DNA of 64,000 bases from Spongospora subterranea f. sp. subterranea (taxonomy: Eukaryota; Endomyxa: Phytomyxea; Phytomyxea; Plasmodiophorida). Each line of letters opens with the position of its first letter. The stretch's first letter is position 1. The position numbers and the translations under genes are program-made. The stretch spans positions 81,078 to 145,077 of the forward strand of contig JAUGWO010000228.1 in assembly GCA_049724395.1 (NCBI GenBank), written 5' to 3'. Positions 1 through 10,815 of this stretch are shown one piece after another. The notes under the pieces are model-generated. The model was not told the origin of the DNA. It saw only the letters and a list, made by a program, of their open reading frames with translations, and did no database searches.

Positions 1-1
1 T

Positions 2-3000
2 CCATTTGAAGAAAGTCAAGCACCTGGTACGACTCCATTTCCTTTCTCTTCCGAGAGTGGAATTCTGTCGCATCAAAGAGAGTATCAATCAGCTGCAAAT
101 CCATATTCACAACTAGTTGCTTGTTCAACTCGAAACAGCGATCAAAAGTTGAGCAATATTCCTGTGGTCAACACATCGCCTGGCATCGGTGAATTTTTTC
201 TATACAATAGTCTGCCCAACTGCATTGAAAATTTGCCAGATTACGGTTTACTTCGAGAAAGTCATGCACCTGGTACAATTTCATTTCCGTTTTCTTCCGG
301 AAGTGTTACTCTGCCGGATCAACCAGTGTGTCAATCCATGACAAACCCATATTTCCAAAATGTTGCTTGTTCGACTCGAAACAGCGATCAAAACCTGAGT
401 AACATCCATGTCGTCAATTCATCTCCTGACAACGGTGAATGTTTGTACAATAGTCTGCCGAACTACATTGGAACTGCTTCATTTACGTTTTCGTGCGGAA
501 GTGGAATTCTGTGGAACCAACCAGAGTGCCAATCAACCGCAAATCCATCTTCAGAAAATGTTGCTTGTTCGGCCCGAGACAGCTATGAAACCTCAAGCGG
601 TATACCTGTTGTCACTTCATCTTCTTGCATTATTGACCCATTGTACAATACATTGTCCAACTTTGTCAAAGACTGGGCAAATCAAGATCGTTTTCAAGAA
701 AGCCAAGATTCTGGTACTACTTCATTCCCAATTTCTTCCGAAAGTGGAAGTCTGCCGGATCATCCAGTGTGTCAATCCACGGCAAACCCATCTTCACAAA
801 TAATTATTGCTTGTTCGACCCAAGACACCGATCAACCATCGACCAGTGATTGGTGTGATACTGTTCTTCAACCTGACTACAATGACAACTTGGCACCTGA
901 ACTTGTAATTCTCAAGAGTCAATCACCGGGTACCTTTTCAGTTCCGTTTTCTTCAGGAAGTAAAACTCTGCCGGATCAACCAGAGTTTCAATCCACGGCA
1001 AACCCATCTTCACAAATAATTATTGCTTGTTCGACCCAAGACACCGATCAAACCTCGACCAGTGATTGGTGTGATACTCTTTGGGCTGACTGCAATGACA
1101 ACTTGGCACCTGAACTTGTAATGCCCAAGAGTCAACCACCTGGTACATTCTCAGTTCCGTTTTCTTCAGGAAGTAAAACTCTGCCGGATCAACCAGAGTT
1201 TCAATCTACGGCAAACCCATCTTCACAAATAATTATTGCTTGTTCGACCCAAGACACCGATCAAACCTCGACCAGTGATTGGTGTGATACTCTTTGGGCT
1301 GACTACAATGACAACTTGGCACCTGAACTTGTAATTCTCAAGAGTCAATCACCGGGTACCTTTTCAGTTCCGTTTTCTTCAGGAAGTAAAACTCTGCCGG
1401 ATCAACCAGAGTTTCAATCCACGGCAAACCCATCTTCACAAATAATTATTGCTTGTTCGACCCAAGACACCGATCAAACCTCGACCAGTGATTGGTGTGA
1501 TACTCTTTGGGCTGACTGCAATGACAACTTGGCACCTGAACTTGTAATGCCCAAGAGTCAACCACCAGGTACATTCTCAGTTCCGTTTTCTTCAGGAAGT
1601 AAAACTCTGCCGGATCAACCAGAGTTTCAATCCACGGCAAACCCATCTTCACAAATAATTATTGCTTGTTCGACCCAAGACACCGATCAAACCTCGACCA
1701 GTGATTGGTGTGATACTCTTTGGGCTGACTACAATGACAACTTGGCACCTGAACTTGTAATGCCCAAGAGTCAACCACCAGGTACATTCTCAGTTCCGTT
1801 TTCTTCAGGAAGTAAAACTCTGCCGGATCAACCAGAGTTTCAATCCACGGCAAACCCATCTTCACAAATAATTATTGCTTGTTCGACCCAAGACACCGAT
1901 CAAACCTCGACCAGTGATTGGTGTGATACTCTTTGGGCTGACTACAATGACAACTTGGCACCTGAACCTGTAATTCCCAAGAGTCAATCACCTGGTACAT
2001 TCTCAGTTCCGTTTTCTTTCGGAAGTGGAACTCTGCCGGATCAACCAGAGTTTCAATCCACGGCAAACCCATCTTCACAAATAATTATTGCTTGTTCGAC
2101 CCAAGATACCGATAAAACCTCGACCAGTGAATTGTGTGATACTGTTCGGACTGACTACAATGACAACTTGGCACCTGAGGTTGTAATTCCCAAGAGTCAA
2201 TCACCTGGTACTGTTTCAGTTCCGTTGTCGACGGATGAAATACTCTTCAGTCAACAATTTGGCCAAGCAAAATCCAGTCAATGGTTTGAAACTGCCGATT
2301 GCTCAACTCGAAATAGCGGTCGGACCTTAAACGATAATGGCAATGTGGGAGCCTTTTCGGACAACAAAAAAAACTCAGACGATTTTGTGGCTGTTCAAAA
2401 AAGACGTAAGACTGGTCAAAGGAACGAGTTCCAGAATACTCCCATGAAACGCGTTCCCTTGACTTTTGCTGCTCTGCCGGATCATCCAGAGTTTCAATCC
2501 ACGGCAAACCCATCTTCACAAATAATTATTGCTTGTTCGACCCAAGACACCGATCAAACCTCGACCAGTGAATTGTGTGATACTGTTCGGACTGACTACA
2601 ATGACAACTTGGCACCTGACGTTGTAATTCCCAAGAGTCAATCACCTGGTACTGTTTCAGTTCCGTTGTCGACGGATGAAATACTCTTCAGTCAACAATT
2701 TGGCCAAGCAGAATCCAGTCAATGGTTTGAAACTGCCGATTGCTCAACTCGAAATAGCGATCGGACCTTAAACGATAATGGCAATGTGGGAGCCTTTTCG
2801 GACAACAAAAAAAACTCAGACGATTTTGTGGCTGTTCAAAAAAGACGCAAGACTGGTCAAAGGAACGAGTTCCAGAATATTTCCATGAAACGTGTTCCCT
2901 TGACTTTTGCTTCTCAATGGCCAATACCGAAGTTCCCTAGTCTAGATATGCACTCAAGGACCTTGGAAGCACCACTCGCTGACGTTGAATGTTTCGACGA

Positions 3001-3655
3001 CCGCCTGAGGAGAGGACAGACACCGAAGAAGGATCGCTCTACCGTCCGAAGTGCCGTCGCGTTTGCCATTGACAATTACTTTCAACAATTCCATAATCGT
3101 CGTCCAGACAGCCAAAGTGGGCTGTCTTCTCAGACAGGCGAGGTTGTCGAATTTATACTGGACCATATTGATGAGACCTTGATATCATGTTTCAAATTTG
3201 CTGCTATGACTCGGATCGAACGACAACTTCTCCTATCGTCTGAACCCAAAGATTTCGAATTAAAGTTCTCGTCTTGGGTAGGCCGAACTTTGGCGCTTAT
3301 GTCAATTGTATTTCGGTCTACATTTTTAAAAGGATATCATCATGCTGTTCTGAGGCTGTTCTGGAATGCATCTGTGAAACTGCTGGAACTGCATGGAGCC
3401 AAATCTCCGGACTATATGAATTGCTTGAGAGTTCATATTCTGGACAAATTAGCATATGATACATCAAAAAACAAAGGCACTCTTCAATGGAATAGAAATG
3501 AACGTGTTGGTACAAGTTTGATTCGACGCCTGTATGGTGTTCTGTTTCGCATTGCCTGTACGATGGCGGGAGCTGCTGATAGTGACGTCTGCAACAAGAA
3601 AGTTGCAAACATCAGTTGTAATCGGACCAATCGGAGACCAACGAAAAAAAAATAA
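2..3655 (+). CDS. Large tandem-repeat protein, 3' part (5' end outside window)
   Basis: One open frame runs from the left edge of the window to the stop at 3655, so the true start lies upstream; the first internal Met is at 149. The N-terminal two thirds is Ser/Thr/Pro/Gln-rich and made of repeats around the phrases FSVPFSSGSKTLPDQPEFQS and STANPSSQIIIACSTQDTDQ. The best conserved copies are exactly 213 bp (71 residues). Two larger 441-bp units follow, carrying basic stretches such as VQKRRKTGQR. The last ~230 residues are non-repetitive, helical-looking and basic at the end (RPTKKK). I do not recognise this C-terminal domain. There is no membrane segment and no visible intron. It may be a structural or surface-type low-complexity protein or a fast-evolving nuclear protein; the sequence does not decide. 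The frame is clearly real because the repeats stay in phase for more than 3.5 kb. Confidence 0.75.
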   Translation, partial: PFEESQAPGTTPFPFSSESGILSHQREYQSAANPYSQLVACSTRNSDQKLSNIPVVNTSPGIGEFFLYNSLPNCIENLPDYGLLRESHAPGTISFPFSSGSVTLPDQPVCQSMTNPYFQNVACSTRNSDQNLSNIHVVNSSPDNGECLYNSLPNYIGTASFTFSCGSGILWNQPECQSTANPSSENVACSARDSYETSSGIPVVTSSSCIIDPLYNTLSNFVKDWANQDRFQESQDSGTTSFPISSESGSLPDHPVCQSTANPSSQIIIACSTQDTDQPSTSDWCDTVLQPDYNDNLAPELVILKSQSPGTFSVPFSSGSKTLPDQPEFQSTANPSSQIIIACSTQDTDQTSTSDWCDTLWADCNDNLAPELVMPKSQPPGTFSVPFSSGSKTLPDQPEFQSTANPSSQIIIACSTQDTDQTSTSDWCDTLWADYNDNLAPELVILKSQSPGTFSVPFSSGSKTLPDQPEFQSTANPSSQIIIACSTQDTDQTSTSDWCDTLWADCNDNLAPELVMPKSQPPGTFSVPFSSGSKTLPDQPEFQSTANPSSQIIIACSTQDTDQTSTSDWCDTLWADYNDNLAPELVMPKSQPPGTFSVPFSSGSKTLPDQPEFQSTANPSSQIIIACSTQDTDQTSTSDWCDTLWADYNDNLAPEPVIPKSQSPGTFSVPFSFGSGTLPDQPEFQSTANPSSQIIIACSTQDTDKTSTSELCDTVRTDYNDNLAPEVVIPKSQSPGTVSVPLSTDEILFSQQFGQAKSSQWFETADCSTRNSGRTLNDNGNVGAFSDNKKNSDDFVAVQKRRKTGQRNEFQNTPMKRVPLTFAALPDHPEFQSTANPSSQIIIACSTQDTDQTSTSELCDTVRTDYNDNLAPDVVIPKSQSPGTVSVPLSTDEILFSQQFGQAESSQWFETADCSTRNSDRTLNDNGNVGAFSDNKKNSDDFVAVQKRRKTGQRNEFQNISMKRVPLTFASQWPIPKFPSLDMHSRTLEAPLADVECFDDRLRRGQTPKKDRSTVRSAVAFAIDNYFQQFHNRRPDSQSGLSSQTGEVVEFILDHIDETLISCFKFAAMTRIERQLLLSSEPKDFELKFSSWVGRTLALMSIVFRSTFLKGYHHAVLRLFWNASVKLLELHGAKSPDYMNCLRVHILDKLAYDTSKNKGTLQWNRNERVGTSLIRRLYGVLFRIACTMAGAADSDVCNKKVANISCNRTNRRPTKKK
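770..2230 (+). repeat. 213-bp in-frame tandem repeat array
   Basis: The marker AATGACAACTTGGCACCTGA recurs at about 881, 1094, 1307, 1520, 1733, 1946 and 2159, an exact 213-bp spacing. Copies between 1307 and 1946 are almost identical; variation is mostly in LAPELVMP versus LAPELVIL, and TGC versus TAC at one codon. Upstream copies (before ~770) are diverged and of uneven length. Such homogeneity implies recent unequal crossing over or gene conversion. Confidence 0.92.
2221..2935 (+). repeat. 441-bp tandem duplication in the 3' half of the repeat gene
   Basis: The segment starting TCCGTTGTCGACGGATGAAA at 2221 recurs at 2662. Each unit joins one 213-bp type repeat to a second module (motifs FSQQFGQA, WFETADCSTRNS and VQKRRKTGQR). 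Divergence is only a few bases, for example KSSQ versus ESSQ and NTPMKR versus NISMKR. The unit length is 147 codons, so the frame is kept. Confidence 0.85.
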
Positions 3656-4099
3656 TAATGAGGCAGTCCACTAGAACTACTCAACACGAATACAACTGAA
3701 TCTCCGAACAGCATTATGATTCTTTTGATGACCTGAACGACCATAGTGTTCGTAACAAGTTGACATAGCCACCACCTTTGCCTCCTTCTGTCGTATACGT
3801 CGCTAAAAGCATTGCTAGTCGGCCAAAAGAATGTTGGAAACTGGTTCGGAGTGATCTCGCATACAATAGATGTTGGTGATTTCCATACGCTGATGGTTTC
3901 AAGTGCCGTTGCGTTCACAGATGCATACTCTGATCGAGTTAAAAAAATCATTCCGGTCGTCATGAGGAAATGTTGTGATCGTGATTCAGGAGTTTTTCAT
4001 CTGGCCTAATTATTTGTCAACTCAATCCTAATCGCTGCCATTTGCTGTCACGTTCGCCCGTTGATTCGGGCAGTCAGAATGAACGATACCAGTATCAAA
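3656..4099. other. Intergenic; no gene seen
   Basis: Short open frames occur on both strands but none shows a recognisable motif or consistent splice structure. The stretch lies between the repeat gene and the mariner element and probably holds the 3' untranslated region of the former. Confidence 0.5.
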
Positions 4100-4101
4100 T
4101 A

Positions 4102-5999
4102 CTCCCTCCGTCCCATAAAAACCTGTCGAAAAACAGTAATGCGCCAACTTAAGGTCAATTTTCATCAGATTTTTTTGCTTCAAGTTGCGTCAGCCGCATG
4201 CCTGAAATCCAGATGTAAGAGTGTTGAAATGATATTTTTTGAATTTTTTTTCATTGCGTAATTCATGGCGAAATATGCGATTTTGTACGTCAACCAAGAC
4301 GGACACTGAACTCGACAAAGGTTCGACAATTTAACTGATACAGGGATATTTTTTGTGATCCTAGATAGGCAAATTGACGCAGAATCCGACTATATTTGTT
4401 TGTAAAATTAGCGAGCAACTTGAAACTGCTGTAGGCCAGTTTGAAGATGGGCAATCCAGAATATTCCCAATTGATAGGTGAGACATTGACCATGATGGGA
4501 CCTCCGTCAGGATCACCTATCACATGTTACAAATATCTATTGATCATGTTGTTGATAAAGTATGAGATGTAATGTGGGACATGTGCCGTACCTCATTACA
4601 TAGGAGTATTGTCTTTCATCATCAATCATGGATATCTCTGCCAGAGAGAGAAAATGTATTTTGACTAGTGATCAACGCCTGGCTGTTTTCCACTTTCTTG
4701 CAACAAGAAAAAAAGGATCCTGACGGTTCTCACGAATTGATGAAAGGCACTGTCCCTGCCGCTGCTGCACTTTTCCAAGTGACCGAAGCTACCATCCGGA
4801 AAATTTACAATCGCGGCCGTCAATCTTTGGCCGAAGGAAATTTGATTCCCGACGTGGCAGCTCGACAATCTGGCAGATCTGGTCAAAAACAAAGTGTGGA
4901 TTTGGATGTGGAGGCCATCTCCGCAATCCCGTTGACATTACGTCAAAATATTCGCACAATGGCACACAACTTGAAAATTTCCAAAAGCACACTACATCGC
5001 CGTATCAAGGAGCAAACAATCATCAAGCCACACACCAGCGCTATCAAACCAACGTTGAACGAAAAGAACCGCCTGGATCGTGTGCTGTACTGCATTTCCC
5101 ACCTGAACTTCAATCCACTGCGCAATGAGTATTCGTTCGACGCCATGTTCAACACGATCCATATCGATGAAAAATGGTTCTACTTGACGAAAGCAAGCAA
5201 TCGCTATTATTTGGCAGCAGGGGAGGAACCTCCACATCGCACGGTCAAAAGCAAGAGTTTTATTAACAAGGTGATGTTCATTGCGGCGGTCGCAAGACCA
5301 CGGTACGATTCATATACCCAGAGAATGTTTGACGGAAAATTAGGTATTTGGGCTTTTGTTCAAGCCGAACCTGCGAGAAGGAATAGTAAGAACAGGCGAG
5401 CAGGAACAATGGAAACCAAAGCTATCACTTCCATTGGAAGAGTAGAGATCACCAATATGATGACAGCAACCGTTTTTCCGGCAATTGCAGAAAAATGGCC
5501 TCGGGGATCGGCAGGAAAGATTTATTTACAGCAGGATAATGCTAAACCTCATGCTCGAGGAGATGACCCACCATATCAGCAGCATTAAAAGCTCTAAAGG
5601 AACAAGGATGTGAAATTCAAATATGCCAACAGCCGGCTAACAGCCCGGATTTAAATGTGCTAGATCTTGGATTCTTCCGCGCTATCCAGAGCTTACAACA
5701 TCAACTGCCTCAGAGCGGAATAGATGACCTTATTCGTGCAACAGAGAAGGCGTTCATGGAGATTGAATCAACGGCGTTGATCAATGTCTTCTTAACCCTG
5801 CAAGGGTGCATGCTTGAGGTAATGACTTGCAACGGAGGCAATAATTACAGGATACCACACATGGGGAAGGCGAAGCTAATCAGATCTAATGCACTTCCGA
5901 CTTCGTTGAATTGCCCAGTCGAAGTCGTTACCCAAGCCCATAGGTTTTATGGGACAAGAATTAAGTCCGTTTCGATAGGTTTTTATGGGACGAATGTAT
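4102..5999 (+). mobile_element. Mariner-type DNA transposon, copy 1, with both ends
   Basis: The element starts CTCCCTCCGTCCCATAAAAA at 4102 and ends at 5999 with the inverted counterpart (the reverse complement reads ...TTCGTCCCATAAAAACCT). Both ends are flanked by TA (4100-4101 and 6000-6001), the target duplication expected for Tc1/mariner elements. The terminal repeats match over ~30 bp, apart from the outermost ~8 bases on the right. A second inner copy of the TTTTATGGGACAAGAATTAA motif lies ~35 bp inside the right end. The body encodes a broken transposase. The TIR consensus is of the type seen in plant, oomycete and fungal mariner/Stowaway elements. Confidence 0.88.
4628..5950 (+). pseudogene. 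Mariner transposase, frameshifted
   Basis: Coding begins at ATG 4628 (MDISARERK). The frame breaks in the A-run near 4708, continues as an open frame to 5588, and breaks again near 5570, where one A is missing from an A-A pair that copy 2 keeps. Visible parts are a helix-turn-helix N-terminus (VTEATIRKIYNRGRQSLAEG), a second HTH region (FKISKSTLHRRIKEQT-like), and the DDE/D catalytic region with HIDEKWFYLTK, LQQDNAKPH and NSPDLNVLDLGFF. The family C-terminus (VFLTLQGCM...IPHMGK) lies around 5790-5870. All three acidic residues are readable but in different frames, so this copy should be inactive. Confidence 0.88.
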
Positions 6000-6183
6000 T
6001 ATAATTGGTAGGATCATATTGGTACGGTAGTACAGGGGTAGAAGCGTTCATAACTTAATACTCCCCTTCGCTTTTAACCTTTGTCAGTATTATGATATCT
6101 GCATAATGGATGATTTAAATCTTTTGAATTCAGGTTAGTGAATATGTCCGCCATCATATCTGTTGTTGGACAATAGATGATTT

Positions 6184-7318
6184 CTATTTCCCTTTGTTGC
6201 ACCTTTTCGCGAACGAAATGATATCGAACATCGATATGCTTAAATCGTTGGTTCGAGCAATTGTTCTTTCGAGAAAAATAGCGCCCTGATTATCCTGGTA
6301 TAGTGGAGTAATCATCGAATCTTTAAATTGATTTAACTCCTTCAGCAAATCGCGGATCCAAATAATCTCCCTTGTGGCGTCGCTTGCGGCCATATATTCC
6401 GCTTCAGTTGTTGAAAGTGCAACTAAATGTTGCTTTCTGGACTTCCATATAACGGGATTGCCTCCCACTTGGATCAGTAGACCTGTGGTTGATCGTCGAT
6501 CAAGAGTGTCCATCGCGTAATTGCTGTCGGCCCATCCTGTGATATCAGTTGAGCTCCCCTTGAACACCAAGCCGTCATTCGGGGTCGTGTTCAGGTATTT
6601 GAGAATCCTTTGCGCAGCTTTCCATAGTGCTTTGGTTGGTTTCGACACATGCCTGCTGATATTGTTAACTGCAAATGCAATATCAGGACGTGTCCCGTAA
6701 GCGATGTAGGATAAACTTCCAATGATTTCGCAAATGGGATACTTATCAGTAATCTCCTCGTCCTCGTTTAAATCATAAATAGTTGTCATTGGTGTGGTGA
6801 CTGGTTTGCAGTTTTCCTGCTTGAAACGCTGGATGACCTCTCTTATGTATTTTTCTTGCGATAGTCGGATCGTGCCATCTAAACAACGGATCTTCATACC
6901 GAGAAATGTATCGGCTTCCCCTAGGTCTTTCATCTTGAATGATGACCGTAGTACTGCTGAAATCTTCGTAATTTCAGTGTCGTCGTCGCCGGTGATTAGT
7001 AGATCATCGACATAGATACCTATGATTGTCAATTGATTCTCCCGGGATTTGTACCAAATGCATGGTTCCTTGGTTGATTGCGCGAATTGACTTTCCCTTA
7101 ACTTGCTAAACAGGGTCGTTTGCCATTCGCGACCGGCCTGCTTCAGACCGTATAAGGCTTTTTCTAGTAGACATACTTTATGTTCCTCGCCCTGCTTGAG
7201 GAATCCGTCCGGTTGGTATATGTAGATAGGATTAGTTAGAGGTGCATTTAGATATGCAGTTGTGAAATCCTTCTGATAAATCTTCCAGTGGTTGGCGGCG
7301 ACAAATCGCCCCGAAGCA
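6184..7318 (-). pseudogene. Ty1/copia pol fragment (reverse transcriptase C-terminus and RNase H)
   Basis: A single open frame reads on the minus strand from about 7318 down to 6184. It holds copia signatures in order: DFTTAYLNAPL, LEKALYGLKQAGREW, the catalytic YVDDLLITG, FLGMKI, GSLSYIAYGTRPDIAFAV, and the RNase H end DRRSTTGLLIQ...LSTTEAEYMA. Just upstream of the YQKDFTTAYLN part the frame reads GRFVAA, which in intact elements lies much further upstream, so an internal deletion seems to have joined the two. Gag, protease, integrase and LTRs are not found. It is a dead fragment, though the remaining frame is uninterrupted, which suggests a recent origin. Confidence 0.88.
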
Positions 7319-8900
7319 GAGCATACTGAGCGTATTGGGGTTCATTCGATATTCAATCACACAAATAATTTACAATCTGGAAGTTACGGATTTTTTTGCG
7401 AACCCGATGGAAAGCGATTCTGCCCGTGAGACCACAACATTCACACATTTTTTAGATGTGGAGTCGTGCAGTTTTGTTGGACGTTTTGGCCAACCTGGGT
7501 TATGATAAATCAAGACTGCACACATACTGCTTCGTGTGCGCTTGAAGTTTCAGTGTTTTCATTATTGCTTGAATAGCATTTGAAGGACTGTATCAGTATT
7601 TTCAAAAGCCACTAGCCTCTCAATCAATACATTTCTCAAATATTTAAATCAAATACTGCTTAGCTGTGGCGGGAATGATCAATTTGCTAGGGCGAACACC
7701 ATGTGACCAGATTCAAAAGATATACTTTGTCCGATATATTACGGCCGCACCATTTCACCAAATGTCGGAATAAGTGACAATCATTCGGATCGAGTTTGAT
7801 TCTTATCGAGACAGAAGACTGAGAAATTCGTTTAGGATTCGAAAGTAATCACCAATATCGTCAGGCTAACCAAGGTTGTCCACCTAAACAAACGGCTCCT
7901 TTGAATGAATGGTCCCAACGTGTCAGGGACTGAGCTAGGCTTTTGGGATCCCATCGGGTCGTGTCGGGTACTGGAAGGGGTGCACGAACAAAATCCTGAA
8001 AAATGTAATAACGCCAGTATTAAAATCGGTCAAGGTAACGGGCGGGCGGACGGGCTTGAAGGCAGGGAACTGGCGAAGGAGAAGCGCGGAAAGGGAACGG
8101 GCGAACCGAGGAGCGAGGATTGCCTTTAAAGCAACTATTGCTCATTTATGATCAATTTTATTTAACTCGCCTCTCGCTCAGGGGTGCAGATACGATGTTA
8201 TCGGTATTGAATTGTTAACAAGCTAAGTTGTCCTTCTTTTGAGCAATTGACTTAGATTAGATCAGCGTTTGTTTGGCGCAAGGGTAAATGTTCGGCCTGT
8301 ATCAAGGCTGGTGCAAGTCCAATTAAACAATCATCGCGCTGGAAGCTCAGCATCGCAAAGCAGTCCAACGATTTTAAAGGTCATCAGAATTTGTTTTCGC
8401 AAATTTTTCAGTCTCCGACCGTTGACAACAAGTATGGGTTTTACAAGCCATCCTCGGTATTCAACTTTGACCAGGTACTCGAGCACATAATGCGAGAAAC
8501 AGCTTTTAACTCGTCTATTCTAGTTCCCATTGCCTTTCATCTGTGAAGGTGATCAAAGAACTGTAGACAATAAGGTTGCTGAGCGTTTTTGGGTTCGGCA
8601 GCCACGTTCCGGTTATGACAAACGATAATGCACCTTGCATCTAACTCTTTGTGCGGATTCTCAATCGCCGTAACCAAAACCTATGATTGTCTTTCGAGGT
8701 GCCAGGACCATGATTATGAATTCGAGCGAAATCAGTGAATGGGTGCTTTATCGCATTTCAAAATAAAAGTAAAAATTCATGGTTGTTTTTTAGGATCCTC
8801 GCGTAAGTGTCCTGTTTCAGGCAAACCCGTGGGTAGAGAGGCTTACTGGAATTAATATCGTGAAATTATATCTACAAGACCCTGTTTTCAACAGGATCGT
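7319..8900. other. No clear gene; probable decayed transposon DNA
   Basis: Only short open frames are present, for example at 7905-8129 and 8269-8490, none with a recognisable domain. The region leads into the gypsy remnant and may include its unrecognisable 5' part. Confidence 0.4.
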
Positions 8901-8939
8901 GCAGAGAGCCGCCTATCTCTGTGTGATAACCTAGGCACA

Positions 8940-10411
8940 TCAAAACTCTGATTTCTGCAGTTCAATGGAGAAGTTTGGGCAAATTAATGTACTTCCCTCC
9001 AAACGGTTACACATATGATTCAACCAAGTATGTAAAGAAACAGAAATTTGACCTGAAAACTGTAGTCGGGTTGAACTCAACAAAGAACTAGAAAACCAGG
9101 ATCTTCTATCCAAGTGGGCTGATTTGAAATTCAGCGCTACAGAGCGTCGTGTCCTGATTACGAAGTGGGTTGGGAACGCCTTTGGCGAAATAATCAAGCT
9201 TGGTCGCGTTCATCGATACTTCGAGAAAACAGGCGGCCTTCTAAGAATCGATGGCTAATTTAATCGAATCAACATACAGGGTCTACCTGATTAGCGGTTT
9301 GAACCGCAACCCAAATTTATCATTAATCTTTCATCAGAAGACAATGTGTCTGGTTCTGAGAGCAGTTTTACGGATGATGAGTCAGATATTTCTGAAGGAG
9401 ACGATTCGGATGTCGAGTTGATTGGCGGTAACTCGTTTCCTCTCACTGCGATCCCAGCTGAAGAAACAGTGTTATTATATCGAAACTCAACAAGGAGCCA
9501 TGAGTACGTGGTATCACATGTGTCCTGACCGGGCAACAGGTACATGGACACGAGGTACCACAATACAGTATGGTAGGTCTGATTAAGGAGATTTTGGATC
9601 AACAAGAATCGTGGGAACAGATAAATTTGGAGAACCAATTGGTATTGGGTCGTATTCATATTTCGAAAAATCGCAAGTAAAATTCTCAAATAATTCCAAA
9701 TAATGAGGCATTTTGGCATGAAATTGTTCTTGAATGATTAAGGCCTTACAAAAAAATATCACTTTGAGTGCAAACCTGAAAACACGAGAACCTGACATGA
9801 TTTTCCAAACATCGCGATATATTCTCCCACTTGACAAGGTTTGTTCAACCATTAACAATTACATAACTGTTTTCCTCTACGTAACCAGCTGAGCGGTTTA
9901 TTATCATGGGGTTGTTTGTTTTTGGTCATCCACGATTTTCGAAGTGGTCTCCCAGGAATTGTAAACTCTATTTTCGGGTTTCAGGCCGGGATGCAAGAGG
10001 GTCTCGGAAGTTAATGGTAAATGTAATCCAGACAAGTGTCAACTGAAGTGAAGTGGACTGGTCGTGTTATCTCTCAGAAAACAAATTTCGTCCGATCCAA
10101 AGCTTATTGAGCCCTTGAGGAATATGCCAATACCTCGAACGGTTGTCAATCTGTGAACGCATCAAATCCTCGGTCGCTCTTGTTCAGTCATTGACTAACA
10201 ATATTTTTGTTTGGCTAATCGTCCAGACAAGGAAATTTTTGATGCTGACGATGGTTTTGGAAGGTAGACGATAAAGTCTGGGTGCCTGAAGATACCACTC
10301 TATTAACTTGTATATGTGTTATTGGTGTTTCGAATCGACCGTTGCTGCTATTAGGCGATATTTCTGGTGGATCAGTTCAATTCTTACTTTGGAGGCGTTT
10401 GTCATTTCATG
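8940..10411 (+). pseudogene. Decayed Ty3/gypsy remnant, left part (reverse transcriptase region)
   Basis: No long frame survives, but conceptual translation across frames gives fragments in chromovirus order. Around 9975-10200 one reads a string including CNPDKCQLK (typical just after the RT catalytic region of gypsy elements), followed by a connection-region stretch. Around 10250-10410 there is a weak match to the start of RNase H. The degree of decay is high, with many stops and frameshifts. The remnant continues on the other side of the MULE insertion at 12218. Identity is inferred from motif order, not from a continuous protein. Confidence 0.55.
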
Positions 10412-10420
10412 CCTTCTTTG
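10412..10420. repeat. 9-bp target-site duplication, left (CCTTCTTTG)
   Basis: CCTTCTTTG lies immediately outside the left terminal inverted repeat. The same nine bases directly follow the right one at 12209-12217. A perfect 9-bp duplication is the normal product of MULE insertion. Confidence 0.9.
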
Positions 10421-10522
10421 CGGGAAATCTTTCTGTCCGCCGGCGGACAGACTGGATTCTGTCCGCCAGTACCCTATGTGACGAGACTGGCGGATGGAAA
10501 GGATTCTGTCCGCCAGTAGGGT
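10421..10522 (+). repeat. MULE terminal inverted repeat, left
   Basis: This is about 102 bp matching the reverse complement of 12107-12208 almost base for base, apart from the inverted 10-bp inner segment and one or two substitutions. It ends inside at AGTAGGGTG. Confidence 0.9.
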
Positions 10523-10815
10523 GCACTGTAGCAAGGTTGCGCACAGTTGTTCCACTATGTTCCAGAACAATAGTCCATTGATACAGCGCGTTCTGGCGGA
10601 GGTATCGCAGCTCAGACGGGAATATCATTGACTTCATGGCGGCAAATGCGATTCAGTTACACAATAAATGTAAATAATTGGCCCTGACACTGCACCTTCC
10701 GCATTAAGAAAAACGATTTGAGCACAGCACAGAGAAATTGAATCTTTAATCTGTAAAATGTATTTATTCATTGTGTAACAATGCATTCGCAGCCATGAAG
10801 ACAATAATGTCCTCG

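Noticed and set aside
1446-2078. Three identical ~68-residue minus-strand open frames
   Set aside because: They are mirror images of the 213-bp repeat on the coding strand and recur at exactly its spacing. No splice or start signals support them.
3484-3963. 159-codon minus-strand frame overlapping the end of the repeat gene
   Set aside because: It overlaps a well-supported coding frame, has no recognisable motif, and its Leu/Val/Phe-rich composition is typical of an antisense shadow.
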